DNA from: Selaginella tamariscina
Lineage: Eukaryota; Streptophyta; Lycopodiopsida; Selaginellales; Selaginellaceae
Direction: 5' to 3'
DNA: 64,000 bases
NCBI GenBank assembly: GCA_003024785.1
Contig: PUQB01000343.1
Location: 51,205-115,204 of the forward strand
Below, piece by piece: positions 13,690 through 26,640 of the stretch. A program made the position numbers and the translations under genes. The notes under the pieces were generated by a model. That model had not been told where the DNA came from. It saw nothing but the letters and a program-made list of their open reading frames with translations, and searched no databases. The first letter of the stretch is position 1, and the number at the start of each line of letters is the position of its first letter.

Positions 13690-15180
13690 AACTAGGACTC
13701 GTCAACGTAGTTCGGTAGGTAATAATAGTTAACCTCCAAATTAAAGAACAATCATAGTAAAAACTACGATAACAAGGCTATAATTAAATTGAAAAGGTCA
13801 TCCAACCCAATGTTATACACATTTTACATGGAGTAACTTTAACCAAACTAGCAAAGGAGCAATTGCCTATTCAAACCTTCATTCTACCTATTACTTCAAC
13901 TAAAACCTACTAGTATCTCTCAATAGTTGGCCCATGTCAATTAGGTGCCTATGAATCCCATCCATGTTTCCACAAAAATTTGAGGTATCTCTTGAACTCC
14001 CACCTAACTTACAATTCACACAAGTCTTCAACATAGTGGCGTTGAAAGCATGGGAATTGTCACACGTGATTTAAAATCACTTTTGTAACCCTTGGTCAAG
14101 CCACCACATTAGAACTAAAAATTAGCTTTAATATTAATTGTTATAGTCCCTTCTTAATTATAACTATCCATAGTAAGCCATCTTACCTATTACTAAATAG
14201 AAGTTGAAAGAGTTTGGTCGTCTCAACCTTGCATGGGCAGACCATTGTATTCCCTAGATGTGGAGTTGCCAAAGCATTGTTACCAACGCCCACCTCCAGA
14301 CATGCAGGGGTACCCGCCTGGGGGGTTTGCATGGAGCCTCTTGGTGGCTGTGCACCTGGAGAGAATTCCGCTAATGTAGTCCACCCTTATGGTCACTAGA
14401 CGAATTGGGTTCGTTGGGTTTATGGCGGATAGAACACCGTGGCTGTTTGCGGGTTCCCATGGCCAACAACCAACCAATGTCACCTTGTAACATATTATGA
14501 AGAAGAAGGACTAGAATCTATTTTAAAAAAAATAATACTTTTACTTTCCATACGAAGGGGAAGAGCCTATCTAGTTATGTTAAGATTTATACTACATTGG
14601 GTTGGACGCTCCCTGGTTGTCGTTGCAGCACCCATGTTTCTTGCTATTGTAGGAGAGCTTACTAGAAACCCTATATGAATGTATGTTCCTATGTGGATCC
14701 ATGCAAGCCGATCTCCTCTTATAGTCTGATCGACACTTGCCACGTAGTCCAATGGTTGACAGTCAACCATGTCACCATCATTCACCTACTTCATCGAATC
14801 TTATGATAGCCACCTATATTGTCCTTCCTCATGATGACCTACCACCGTAACTAGGGCTCATTATGTCCATGGTTGTCCTTCCGTGGACCTTTGGCCTTCC
14901 TCTTGGGACCTTCACACCTCTTCTATGGGACCTCCTCCCTGGCTGTCCCCCTGTGCACCTCCACCTTATTGCTAAGGAGCACCTAACCGTCAATCAAAGT
15001 TTAAATTTCTTTATTAATCCACAAAGTTACATTTAGTTTGGCAAAGTCATCCAAACTAGTGTTATTCTCAAAGAAACACACTTCACATAAATTATTTCAA
15101 ACATTAACCAAATTAACAAGGGACAATTATTTATTCGAACCCTTAGTCCATATACTTATTCCACATCTGACCTTATTGTC
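13690..15180 (-). repeat. Inverted, diverged copies of the 8.9-10.5 kb repeats
   Basis: The reverse complements of about 13,800-13,990 and 15,030-15,150 resemble the units around 9,230, 9,630 and 10,320. Shared blocks are a 'ggtttgaata' start, 'tttgctaatttggttaa', a 'gttgggtgacctt' block and 'caattaggtgcc'. Together with the arms at 10.6-13.0 kb this gives a wide, irregular palindromic arrangement across about 6 kb. The stretch 14,210-15,000 between the copies is GC-richer and holds short open frames with no recognisable product. Confidence 0.45.
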
Positions 15181-16090
15181 ATGGTATGTGACAATTAAGT
15201 AATGTTTGATTAGGTTTAACTTTATTATTATCTAAACTTTGTTGATCAAATGCTTTGTCCCTTCACTCCTACTTTACTTTTTTGATTAAAAGATTTAACA
15301 TTTGACTAACAAGGTTCTTTTAGGGTCAAACCTCTTGTTGCTAAGGTGTTACCAACTCCAATGGATTATAACATTATGGATATAGTTCAAATAATGTTAC
15401 TCAATAAAATTTATCTAACTTATATTAAATTGCATTGTTTTGATAGAGCTTCAAGTTATATTGTGATGATTTGAGTTCTAACATGAATTATTGTTTTATT
15501 ATGAACTCTTATACATACTAGATGATTTCTAGCACAACAAGTCGAATGGATTAGTATTTAAAATTTATATAATTTTTTTATGCATATGATTTCATATGGT
15601 TTTTCACATGGTGAATAAATCTAATATGATCAAAATAGCCATGTGTATGGCTTTGTATAATAGATATGGTTAAAATTATGATTTAAGCGTCTTTAAAATT
15701 TGTTAAAGTACAAAAATTAGTCTTATGTGTGGTTTTTCGTATGGTTTTGATTAAATATTGAATTATTTATTTATAATTAATGTAGCTTTTAATATAGTTA
15801 ATTGGTGATCATAGAGCTTCAAGGATTGTTGGAGATACAAATTTGCAAGGCTTCATAACGATTTTACAAGCAAGGTATCAATTTTTCCATACACATAATT
15901 GTATGTGTATGTACGATTGGGAGTACTATATAATATATAATATATAATATGCACTAAATGTAATATATCAAAGAGACATAAATGGAAACTGCTCTTTCTG
16001 ATATATATGCCAAGTGCAAATGCACGCTATAAGCACATGAGTGTTCAAAAATATGCCTTTTCAAAATGTTTTTCTTGGACAACACTTCTA
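15181..16090. other. Intergenic DNA, nothing recognised
   Basis: AT-rich sequence with no supported gene or RNA. Confidence 0.4.
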
Positions 16091-16398
16091 ATGGGATATG
16101 GTTGGAATGGGGAGAGTGAGTTATATATATCAGGAGGACCATATTATATATATAATATGCACTAGTATATATATAAAATTTATTATAAGTATCTATATTT
16201 CTTTAATGAAATGTATATATAAAATTTATGAATATGTTTTAGTGTGTGTATGTATGTATATATATATGTATGTATGTATGTATATGTGTGTGTATCAACA
16301 TTATCATAGGGATGATATTATGTATATAAATATTTATATATCTTTAATGAAGTATATATATAAATATGTTTTAAAATGTAAAATCTCATATATAACAG

Positions 16399-16432
<34 letters not shown>

Positions 16433-16606
16433 CATACAAAATATATGAATATGTTTTACGTGTGTAATCTTATAAATAACAACATGTCTATGTATATGTT
16501 TTATAAGGGGTACAATATTATATATATAAGTATCTTTATCCTTTAAGGAAGTATATACAAAACATATGAATATGTTTTAAAATGTATAATCTCATACATA
16601 ACAGCA

Positions 16607-16640
<34 letters not shown>

Positions 16641-16700
16641 TATATACACATGTGTGTGTGTGTCTGTGTGCGCGTGTTTCTTCACACTTTGAGATACATG
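16090..16700. repeat. (TA)/(TG) microsatellite block with tandem 200-bp units
   Basis: Runs of TA, TGTA and TG alternate here. The phrase 'atatgaatatgtttta' followed by a 'tgtaatct(c/t)ata' segment recurs near 16,229, 16,365, 16,446 and 16,566, so the block has grown by tandem duplication as well as slippage. Long open frames across it, on both strands, come from repeats that lack stop codons. Confidence 0.7.
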
Positions 16701-18089
16701 TACACATATTATAACTTCATTGCACATTCTTAATACAGTTCATATAGTTTTTTTACAAAATTATTTGGACTTATAATTTTTTTGGTTAGCAATTAAGTTA
16801 AACTATATCGTTCATAAATAGGTTAGGTTTTCGATCTTCACAAGGTTAAGATTCTAACCGCCACTAGGGTATGATTTGATAACGATGGAGAAGCAAGGAA
16901 GCATGATGTTGCAAAATCATTATTGTGCGTTAACCATGGAGTCTCATTATGGCTTCAGGTGTGTATGTCTTTCTCTTTTCTTATTTTTTATTTTTACTTA
17001 GATGCTGAAAAGGTAAAACAAACACTTCTTTATAGAAATTTCATTTTTAAATATGTTTTGTATAATATATAATTTATTTACATGTACACATATCCTTGAA
17101 TACATATAAAAATTTAATATATATTAAAATATTATGTATTTTAAGATATATATTAAATTTGTATAATATGATTATATGTTATATATATGACATATAAATT
17201 AACACTTTGATCATTTTGCAAAAATTAATAGTTTACAAACATAATATTGAATGCATCTTGAAGGTAAAAAAATGCTTAAATGTACGTGTTTATATTTATG
17301 TATAAAAGGTTATATGTAATATATAGTGTATACACATATGTTGCACATGTGAATGTATATACGTATATATTTTATGATATGGTAATATACAAATCGAGAG
17401 AAAGAAGAGTGTGGATTAATTGTTTATTTTAATATTATTACTAAGTGTTTTTATTTTTGTTAATGAACAAATTAAGGAGTTTGATATAAAAGTAAAGGTT
17501 ATAATCTTATTTTACATTAACTTATGACATATCTAAGAGCTCAAAAAGCTCTATAATGAATATATATAATTTGTATATACACATATGAAAAAAGTGTATT
17601 TATAATTAAAGAACATGTATTTTTAATAGGAATTTACGAACTTTGAGAAGCTACTCAATGGATAAATGTTATCTTTAAATTTTAAATTATTTAATATATT
17701 TTATGTGTGTAATAATAATAATATGTATATTTAATTATTTAATTTATAATTTCTCATCATTTATGCAATTTCTTATTGAACGACTCTTTCTCTCATGTAC
17801 TGTACACCATATAACCATATGTATAGAGAGAGAAATGGAATGAGTTTGGGATGTGTGTATATGTATATGTATACTTATTTATATACATGTTGGCTTATAT
17901 ATATAAGACTTTGAAATCAAAATTAGTACATAGAGACATCAAAATAAATAACATATTATTGAATATATATTGAAATGCCAAAATTTTATATTTTAAATTT
18001 TAGATTTGCAATACCACGATCGTATATAAAAACTAAGAAATTACACTTAAAACCCATGAAAAATCTTAATCATATTAAAAAGAACAAGC
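16701..18089. other. AT-rich intergenic DNA flanking the composite retroelement
   Basis: No gene recognised. The last five bases, CAAGC (18,085-18,089), are the left target-site duplication of the retroelement that follows. Confidence 0.5.
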
Positions 18090-18701
18090 TGTCAAGCCAC
18101 GATCCAGGAATAAATAAAGTGAGTAGGATTCCAAGAACAAGAAGGTTTGACTCAGGAGCAGGACAGGAAACAAGACAGGAACTAGGAACTTAGGAGCAAG
18201 ACAAAATGCAGGATAGGATCCAGGCGCAGAACAGGAAGCCGCAAGACAGGATCCAGGAGCAAGACAGGAACAGGACAGGATCCAGGAGCGAGATAGGAAC
18301 AGGACAGGATCCAGGAGCAAGACAAGAGCAGGAGGCAAAGGAGCAAGACAAGACAAGAACAGGACAAGACAAGATTGATCGTAGAAAAACTGGTGTTGAT
18401 AATAACTGATTGTACAACAATTAGGTCGGAGCTTTTATGCTCACAACTCCAAGCTAATCTGGTCATGAGTCTAATTTAGTCACTAGCCAAAATGGTCATC
18501 CTTATCCTATAGGAATATCCTGTAGGAATATCCTGGGGAATATCCTGTAGGCATATCCTGTGGGAATATCCTGTAGGCATATCCTGTGGGAATATCCTGC
18601 AGAATATCCTGTGGCATATCCTGCGGGCCGAATCCTGTATCCCGTATCCTGTAGGCTGAATCATGTATGTCGTATCCTGTATCTTATATCGGGTCGTGAC
18701 A
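18090..18701 (-). repeat. LTR A of the composite element
   Basis: A 612-bp LTR with ends TGTCA and TGACA. In element orientation it is the 3' LTR: the next bases inside the element, read on the minus strand, form a purine-rich tract GGGAGGAGGTGA directly before the LTR start, the expected polypurine tract. The interior has two simple repeat zones: a purine-rich one built from GGATCCAGGAGCAAGACAGG-like units (about 18,160-18,370) and one built from ATATCCTGTAGG/CATATCCTGTGGG units (about 18,500-18,690). Confidence 0.85.
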
Positions 18702-19704
18702 TCACCTCCTCCCTAAGAACGAGTTCCACGAGTCTTGGGACCTGATTTAACAGGATAACGCTGATGGAAAGCAGCAACTTTGGAAGAAGCATGGAGTAAG
18801 TTGGATGCAAGTTCCCAAGTGCGATCGGTAGGCAAATAACCTTTCCAATCCACCAAGTATTGAAGTTGGCGGCGATGAAGACGAGAATTAAGGATGGCTG
18901 CAACTTCGTACTCAGATTCACCGTCAATGACCACATGAGGGGGAGAGAAGCACGACCAGGAAGAGAAGAAGGATGATACGGCTCCAACAAAGAAGTGTGA
19001 AACACATGATGAAGTTTCACCGTAGATGGTAACTCGAGTCGGAAAGCTACAGGATTGACTTCCGCCACAATCCTATAAGGGCCCAATCGTTGAAAATCCA
19101 ACTTAGAAGAAGGCATGTTGGTGCGAATATGTCGACAAAGAAGTCACACACGAGATCACCAATCTTGTATGCAGGTGCCAGCTGACGATGGGCATCAGCA
19201 TGATGCTTGTACCGTTCCTGTGCCTGCTGAAGATGAACCCGGAGATCATCCTGTACCTGACGAAGGTGTTGGAGACGATCCTGTACTATAGGAGCGGAAG
19301 AAGGAGAAGCAGGAGGAGCAAAGTTAAAACGTGGATGGTAGCCTGTAAGAGCGAAGAAAGGTGTTTGGCCTGTAGATGCATGAACAGAGTTGTTGTAGGC
19401 AAACTCCGCCATTGGAAGAAGGTCCAACCAATTATCCTGTTGGTAACTGATGAAGCAGTGAAGATATTGTTCCAAGGTCTGAATTGTGCATTCGGATTGC
19501 CCATCAGTTTTCGGGTGATATCCTGAAGAAAGATCCGCTTTAACCTATAAACTCCGGAGAAGCGCTCGCCAAAACTTGAACATGAATTGTGGACCTCGAT
19601 CAGAAACAATGCTCTCAAGAAGACCATGGTGTCGGAACACTTCGCGGATCACCAACTCAGCAGTTGTCTGGCCTGTAGCAGTCTTGTTACATGGTAGGAA
19701 ATGA
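18702..19704 (-). pseudogene. Integrase C-terminus and chromodomain fragment
   Basis: On the minus strand, the segment at 19,047-19,475 holds the end of a retroviral-type integrase (FAYNNSVHASTGQTPFFALT region). The segment at 18,713-18,934 holds a chromodomain (EYEVAAI...[13 protein letters not shown]...TWE) of about 50 residues. A chromodomain after the integrase is thought to steer integration to particular chromatin. The fragment starts abruptly at 19,704, inside the integrase, where sequence switches to the inverted gag segment. The DDE core is absent. It is nearly the same sequence as 22,610-23,600. Confidence 0.85.
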
Positions 19705-22090
19705 GCCTGTTTGTTCGAGCGTCGTCAGGAAAGATCCCGTCAGCAGTTTCTGCAAACCAATCTTGCAGTTGTGGTACATGTTCCTGCACCACCTTCTGAA
19801 GTAGTTCCTATGGAAGTTGAAAATCCAAACGTGGCTCTCTTTCCGCTGCTGAGAAGCAACGTCGCTGCAGTGAGAACCTATGCTTGTATTGTGGTGAAGC
19901 AGGACACAAGGTGGCAGAATGTCCTATTAAAGCCAGGAAGTTCAAGACGCGTGAAGTTGAAGCTAAAGTTCAGTCGGAAAACTTGAATGTTCACTTCGTT
20001 TAGGAGCCGCGAAGTTGGACGTAGGTGCAGGCTCTATTGGTGCTGCTCATACCATTCCATCATTAAGTTTCCTGTACACATTCATCTTAATAATCGAAGC
20101 TCATGGAGTTTGCCTTGTTAGACACTGGTGCAAATGCATGCTTCATGAATGACACTTTTGCAACTCAACATGGCATTTCGGTGGTGAAGTTGAAGGGTGC
20201 AGTTCCTGTAGAGGTGGCCGATGGGCGTCTGATTGTTTCTAGCATAGTTACCCATGCTCTCCTGCAGTCATGGCACATTCAACTGTACAATCTCCTTCAA
20301 CTTGATCAAGACTCGGTCAACTCCCATCATTTTGGGCATGCCATGGTTCGTTGTTGCAAATCCGCAGATCGACTGGAGGTCTAGGACGCTCATGTTTTCC
20401 TCTCCGACAGCTAGGATCAACCCTGTACCTTCATGTGTGTAGGATACATCCTTAGTATCTGAGGCAGTACAAGTTACAGGATTGACCGTGCCTGTTCCTG
20501 TACCAGTGTTGAAGACTCCTCCTCGATAGGATTCACCTCATCAGTTCCTCAGCACATCCGCAGGCTCTCTCCACTCCTGTAAGTTTGCGTTCCTGTACAG
20601 GGTTCTTCCAATCCTGTATCAGTGTCGAAGGTTCCTCCTCAACAGGATCCACCTCCTGTTGGTTCGTCAGCACACTCGCAGCCCCTCACTCCTGTGCAAC
20701 CGGACTTCTGTACAGGATTCTTCCAATCCTGTACACTCGTCAACATCCACACAGGTTTTCTCCCAATCCTGCTCTTTTTTACTCTCTTTGTTCCACCCCC
20801 AAGATCCTTCCTCTTTTTCAGTCACAGCTCCCTCTTCTCCTCTCCGAGTTCTTACCACTACCATGCATGAACTTGCCACTGATCCTGCTCCTTTCCACCT
20901 TTTTGCCTTTCAAGTAACTCCTACGTCCTCTTCTACCTTTCCTGTGTTGACTCTCCTGTTTTTCAATCTCCTTCTCCTGCTCCTTTCCTTCTCCTCCTTC
21001 TTCCTACCATCCAAGTATCACCTTTCAGGACGTTTTTGACAAGCACAAGGCTGCAGTTCTTCCTGTTCACAGGTCCTACGACTGTCCTATTGATCTTGTG
21101 GAAGGAAAGACTCCACCGTTCGGACCATTTATGCATTGTCACCCACAGAGTTGGAGGTTCTTCGTCAGTACATCAGGACAACTTGGCATCCGGCTTCATT
21201 CGTCACTCAAAGTCCCTGCAGGAGCGCCTATCTTCTTTGTCAAGAAGAAGGATGGAGTTTACGTTTGGTTGTGGACTACAGGGGTTTGAATCAAGTCACC
21301 ATTCGGAATCGGTACCCGTTGCCATTGATCCCGGAACTTCTCGATCGGCTGCGAGGAGCAAAGGTGTTCACGAAGATCGACTTACGAGGGGCCTACAACC
21401 TTGTACGGATTCGTCCAGGCGATGAGTGGAAGACTGCCTTTCGTACAAGGTATGGACACTTCGAGTACACGGTGATGCCTTCGGCCTTACCAATGCCCCA
21501 GCGTGTTCCAACACATGGTGAACGACATCTTTCGTGACTTCTTGGACCAGTTTGTGGTGATCTACCTCGACGACATTTTGATTTTCTCCAAGGACCAGGC
21601 GGCACATGACAAGCATGTACGATTAGTTCTAGAGCGGCTTCGCGAGCATGGCCTGTACGCGAAGTTGGAGAAGTGTTTTTTCGATAGGGATTCGTGGAGT
21701 TCTTGGGCTACATCTCTCTCCTGCTAGCGTTTCCATGGACATGCACAAGGTGAAGACCATCGTGGAGTGGGAGAGGCCCAAGTCTGTACGAGATGTACAA
21801 TGTTTCCTTGGCTTTGCAAACTTCTACAGGCGGTTCATACATGACTTCTCCAAGCGTGTACTTCCACTCACGGAACTCACCAAGCGCACAGGGCTTTTTC
21901 TTGTCCGACAAGGCGAACACGCATTCACAACACTCAAGGACGCCTTCACGACAGCTCTGATTTTAGCACATCCTAACCCTTCTCATCCTTTCTTCATTGA
22001 AGCAGATGCCTCATAGGATCCGTCCTATCACAAGTTGGAGAAGACAAGTTGCTTCATCCTGTAGCTTTTCACTCTCATAAGTTCCTTTCT
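19705..22090 (+). pseudogene. Inverted gag-protease-RT-RNase H segment
   Basis: This part reads on the plus strand, opposite to the rest of the unit. It starts in gag just before a CCHC zinc knuckle (CLYCGEAGHKVAEC, about 19,877-19,920). It continues into an aspartic protease with LLDTGANACF (20,103 on), a low-complexity linker rich in S, P and F (20,460-21,030), then reverse transcriptase with YLDD ([14 protein letters not shown], near 21,560) and the start of RNase H (FFIEADAS, near 22,000). Several frame changes occur. Integrase is missing, and the RNase H end joins a short inverted scrap of LTR. It matches the reverse complement of 24,480-26,880 closely. Confidence 0.85.
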
Positions 22091-22609
22091 TGCTCCTGAG
22101 TTCCTGAGTTCCTGTCCTACTCTCAGCAAGACAGGAACAGGATAGGATCCGAGAGTAAGACAGGATCCAGGAACAAGACAAAAACAGGATAGGATCCGGG
22201 AACAAGACAAGAGCAGGACAGGATCTAGGAGCATGACAGGAAACAGGAGTGAGACAAGAGCAGGACAGGAAACAAGACAAGAACAAGACAAGACGAGATT
22301 GATCGTAGTAAGACTGGTGTTGATAATAACTGATTATACAACAATTACGTCGGAGCTTTTATGCTCACAACTCCAAGAGCTAATCTAGGCATGAGTGCTA
22401 AAAGTGGTTGCATGCATGCAAAGTGACTGCATGCATGCAGAGGCTAAGATGAGTCCACATGTCCCTTATCCTCTAGGCATATCCTGTGGCATATCCTATA
22501 GGAATATCCTACAACCGTACCTATAGATAGAATCCTGTAGGAATATCCTGTAGAAATCCTGCAACCCATATCCTGTATCCGGAATTGTATCCTGTATCGG
22601 GTCGTGACA
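22091..22609 (-). repeat. LTR B, 5'-truncated, internal to the composite element
   Basis: It ends in GGGTCGTGACA like the other LTRs and is followed by the same polypurine tract region (minus strand). Its left part is broken: about 35 bases at 22,091-22,128 are LTR sequence in the opposite orientation, joined directly to the inverted RNase H. It carries the variant central block with two TGCATGCATGCA motifs (22,410-22,440) that LTR A lacks. Confidence 0.8.
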
Positions 22610-24430
22610 GCACCTCCTCCTAAAGACGAGTTCCACGAGTCTTGGGACCTGGTTTAGCAGGATAATGCCGATGGAAGGCAGCAACTTTGGAAGAAGCATG
22701 GAGTAAGTTGGATGCAGGTTCCCAAGTGCGATCAGTAGGCAAATAACCTTTCCAATCCACCAAGTATTGGAGTTGGCGGCGATGAAGACGAGAATCAAGG
22801 ATGGCTGCAACTTCGTACTCAGGTTCAGTGTCAATGACCACAGGAGGGGGAGGAGAAAAAGCACGACCGGAAGAGAAGAAGGATGATACGGCTCCAACAA
22901 GGAGGTGTGAAACACAGGATGAAGTTTCACCGTAGATGGTAACTCGAGTCGGAAAGCTACAGGATTTACCTCCGCCACAATCCTGTAAGGGCCCAATCGT
23001 TGAAAATCCAACTTAGAAAAGGCCTGTTGGTGCGAATGTGTCGACGAAGAAGCCACACGAGATCACCAATCTTGTATGCAGGTGCCGGCTGACGGTGAGC
23101 ATCAGCATGATGCTTGTATCGTTCCTGTGCCTGCTGAAGATGAACTGGAGATCATCCTGTACCTGACGAAGATGCTGAGACGATCCTGTACTGCAGGAGC
23201 GGAAGAAGGAGAAGCGGAGGAGCAAAGTCAAAACGTGGATGGTGGCCTGTAAGAGCAAAGAAAGGTGTCTGTCCTGTAGATGCGTGAACGGAGTTGTTGT
23301 AGGCAAACTCCGCCATTGGAAGAAGGTCCAACCAGTTTCCTGCTGGTAACTGATGAAGCAACGAAGATACTGTTCCAAGGTCTGAATTGTGCGTTCGGAC
23401 TGCCCATCAGTTTGGGTGATATCCTGAAGAAAGATCCGCTTTAACCTGTAGACTCCGAAGAAGCTCTCGCCAAAACTTGGACATGAATTGTGGACCTCGA
23501 TCGGAAACAATGCTCTCAGGAAGACCATGATGTCGGAACACTCACGGATCACCAACTCGGCAGTTGTCTGACCTGTAGCTGTCTTGTTGCAGGGTAGGAA
23601 ATGAGCCTGCTTGGTGAAACGGTCAACCACCACAAGAACTGCATCGAATCCACGAGAAGGAGGAAGATCTGTGAGGAAATCCATAGAAATGGATCTCCAA
23701 GGAGCAGAAGGAACAGGAAGAGGACGAAGAAGACCAGAGGGTGCATGATGAGGCATCTTCGACCTGTACAAGTGTCACAACTCCGTACAAACCTTTCCAC
23801 AAAACCTCGCAACCCAGGCCACCAATAGTTGCGAGTCACCAACTCCACTGTCTTGGCCACACCAAAATGTCCTGTAGCCGGGGTATCATGACAATCCTGT
23901 ACCACACGAGTCCTGGAAATACCAACAGGAACGTACAGGAGACCTTCCCGGTACAGGAGTCCATCCTGTATGGTGAACAACTTGTAGTCTGACGGGAACT
24001 GGAGGAAGAGGAACTTGCAACGTCAGGATGAATGTGTGAGAACACATTCTTTGCCAAGTCGTCTGTAGCCAACTGCGAACGGACGTCCTGTAGGAGTGTT
24101 GAATTTGCTGGAGCCTGATGAACCTGCAGTGCCGCAAGCCGGAATCGATCAGGACCCAACAACACTTGCCTTTGACAGTCAATGCAGGATCGCCCGGGCT
24201 TGGTGCAAGGTAAGAGCGCCTAGACAATGCGTCCGCCTTGCCATTCCGAAAACCGGGCCTGTAGACGATGACGAAATCAAAACGTGATAGGAACTCTGCC
24301 CACCTAGCCTGTCGCCGACTGAGAACTCGAGCCGTTTGAAAATACTCCAGGTTCTTGTGATCCGTAAGAACTTGTACAGGATGTGCAGCACCTTCCAGGA
24401 AATGCCGCCACTCCTCGAACGAATCCACAA
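22610..24430 (-). pseudogene. Integrase and chromodomain of the main copy
   Basis: From the upstream (right) side on the minus strand there is the RNase H tail and the HHCC zinc-binding domain ([10 protein letters not shown] then CDTC, 23,549-23,980). The catalytic core follows, with SMDFLTDLPPS and later the [10 protein letters not shown] segment containing the catalytic Glu (23,013-23,771). Last comes the chromodomain (22,620-22,841, EYEVAAI...[16 protein letters not shown]). The reading frame shifts several times and the middle Asp region is garbled, so no intact integrase is encoded as written. The end of the frame abuts the polypurine tract and LTR B. Confidence 0.85.
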
Positions 24431-25560
24431 TGGCCTTGAGTTCCTTGTCATGAATCTCGTAATTGATCTCCGCCGAAGGAACTTACGAGAGTGAAAAGCT
24501 ACAGGATGAAGCAACTTGTCTTCTCCAACTTGTGATAGGACGGATCCTACTGCAAAATCCGAGGCATCTGCTTCAATGAAGAAAGGATGAGAAGGGTCAG
24601 GATGTGCTAAAATCGGAGCTGTCGTGAAGGCGTCCTTGAGTGTTGTGAATGCATGTTCCGCCTTGTCGGACCAAGAGAAAACCCTGTGCGCTTGGTGAGT
24701 TCCGTGAGTGGAAGTACACGCTTGGAGAAGTCCTGTATGAACCGCCTGTAGAAGTTTGCAAAGCCAAGGAAACATTGTACATCTCGTACAGACTTGGGCC
24801 TCTCCCACTCCACGATGGTCTTCACCTTGTGCATGTCCATGGAAACGCCAGCAGGAGAGACGATGTAGCCCAAGAACTCCACGAATCCCTGAAAAAACAC
24901 TTCTCCAACTTCGCGTACAGGCCATGCTCGCGAAGCCGCTCTAGAACTAATCGTACATGCTTGTCATGTGCCGCCTGGTCCTTGGAGAAAATCAAAATGT
25001 CGTCGAGGTAGATCACCACAAACTGGTCCAAGAAGTCACGAAAGATGTCGTTCACCATGTGTTGGAACACGGCTGGGGCATTGGTAAGGCCGAAGGCATC
25101 ACCGTGTACTCAAGTGTCCATACCTTGTACGAAAGGCAGTCTTCCACTCATCGCCTGGACGAATCCGTACAAGGTTGTAGGCCCCTCGTAAGTCGATCTT
25201 CGTGAACACCTTTGCTCCTCGCAGCCGATCGAGAAGTTCCGGGATCAATGGCAACGGGTACCGATTCCGAATGGTGACTTGATTCAAACCCCTGTAGTCC
25301 ACAACCAAACGTAAACTCCCATCCTTCTTCTTGACAAAGAAGATAGGGCTCCTGCAGGGGACTTTGAGTGACGAATGAAGCCGGATGCCAAGTTGTCCTC
25401 GATGTACTGACGAAGAACCTCCAACTCTGTGGGTGACAATGCATAAATCGGTCCGAACGGTGGAGTCTTTCCTTCCGCAAGATCAATAGGACAGTCGTAG
25501 GACCTGTGAACAGGAAGAACTGCAGCCTTGTGCTTGTCAAAAACGTCCTTAAAGGCGTGA
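24179..25560 (-). pseudogene. Reverse transcriptase and RNase H of the main copy
   Basis: Minus-strand frames give the RT palm blocks: [20 protein letters not shown] (25,099-25,308), then [14 protein letters not shown] with the YxDD active site (24,822-25,070). The thumb/connection follows with [12 protein letters not shown] (24,607-24,900), then RNase H starting at PFFIEADASDFAVGSVLSQ (24,179-24,925). The polypeptide is split over at least three frames. RT and RNase H would copy the element RNA into DNA in cytoplasmic particles. Confidence 0.88.
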
Positions 25561-26640
25561 TACTTGGATGGTAGGGAAGAAGGAGGAGAAGGAGAGGAAA
25601 GGAGATTGAAAAACAGGAGAGTCGGATACAGGAAAGGTAGAAGAGGACGTAGGAGTTACTTGAAAGGCAAAAAGGTGGAAAGGAGCAGGATCAGTGGCAG
25701 TTCATGCATGGTAGTGGTAAGAACTCGGAGAGGAGAAGGAGGGAGCTGTGACTGAAAAAGAGGAAGGATCTTGGGGGTGGAACAGAAGCAGAGTAACAAA
25801 AGAGGCAGGATTGGAAAAACCTGTGTGGATGTTGACGAGTGTACAGGATTGGAAGAATCCTGTACAGAGTCCGTGGTTGCACAGGAGTGGGAAAGCCTGC
25901 GAATGTGCTGACGAATCAACAGGAGGTGGATCCTGTTGAGGAGGAACCTTCGACACTGATACAGGATTGGAAGAACCCTGTACAGGAAGCAAACTTACAG
26001 GAGTGGAGAGAGCCTGCGGATGTGCTGAGGAACTGACATGAGGTGAATCCTGTCGAGGAGGAGTCTTCAACACTGGTACAGGAACAGGCACGGTCAATCC
26101 TGTAGCTTGTACTGCCTCAGATACTAAGGATGTATCCTGCACACAGGAAGGTACAGGATTGATCCTAGCTGTCGGAGAGGAAAACGTGAGCGTCCTAGAC
26201 CTCCAGTCGATCTGCGGATTTGCAACAACGAACCATGGCATGCCCAAAATGATGGGAGTCGACCGAGTCTTGATCAAGTTGAAGGAAATTGAACAGTTGA
26301 ATGTGCCATGACTGCAGGAGAGAGGTTCGGTAGCATGGGTAACTGCGCCAGAAGCAATCAGACGCCATCGGCCACCTCTACAGGAACTGCACGCTTCAAC
26401 TTCACCACCGAAATGCCATGTTGAGTTGCAAAATGTCATCCATGAAGCATGCATTTGCACCAGTGTCTAACAAGGCAAACTCCTTGAGCTCTCGATTATT
26501 AAATGAATGTGTACAGGAAACTTGAGTGATGGAATGGTATGAGCAGCACCAATGGAGCCTGCACCTACGTCCAACTTCGCGGCTCCTAGACGAAGTGGAC
26601 ATTGGAGTTTTCCGACTGAACTTCAGCTTCAACTTCACTT
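25561..26640 (-). pseudogene. Aspartic protease and low-complexity linker of the main copy
   Basis: A retropepsin-like LLDTGANACF motif lies near 26,450-26,500 on the minus strand, in a frame shifted from gag. It is followed by ILGMPWF (near 26,240), the typical second protease block. Between protease and RT (about 25,560-26,200) lies a linker rich in Ser, Pro, Val and Phe, with repeated 'acaggattggaagaa' units also seen in the inverted copy. The linker appears to be repeat-derived and probably has no domain. Confidence 0.75.

Noticed and set aside
14214..14785. Overlapping 61-79-residue frames on both strands
   Set aside because: Moderate GC gives chance open frames. No motif, splice context or repeat of the frame was recognised.
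16098..16448. 116-residue Tyr/Ile/Cys-rich open frame
   Set aside because: It lies in TA/TG microsatellite DNA. The composition follows the repeat.
18075..18466. Cys/Leu/Pro/Ser-rich open frames on the minus strand and Gln/Asp-rich ones on the plus strand, also at 22,011-22,291 and 27,612-28,020
   Set aside because: They are translations of the GGATCCAGGAGCAAGACAGG-type repeats within the LTRs, not genes.
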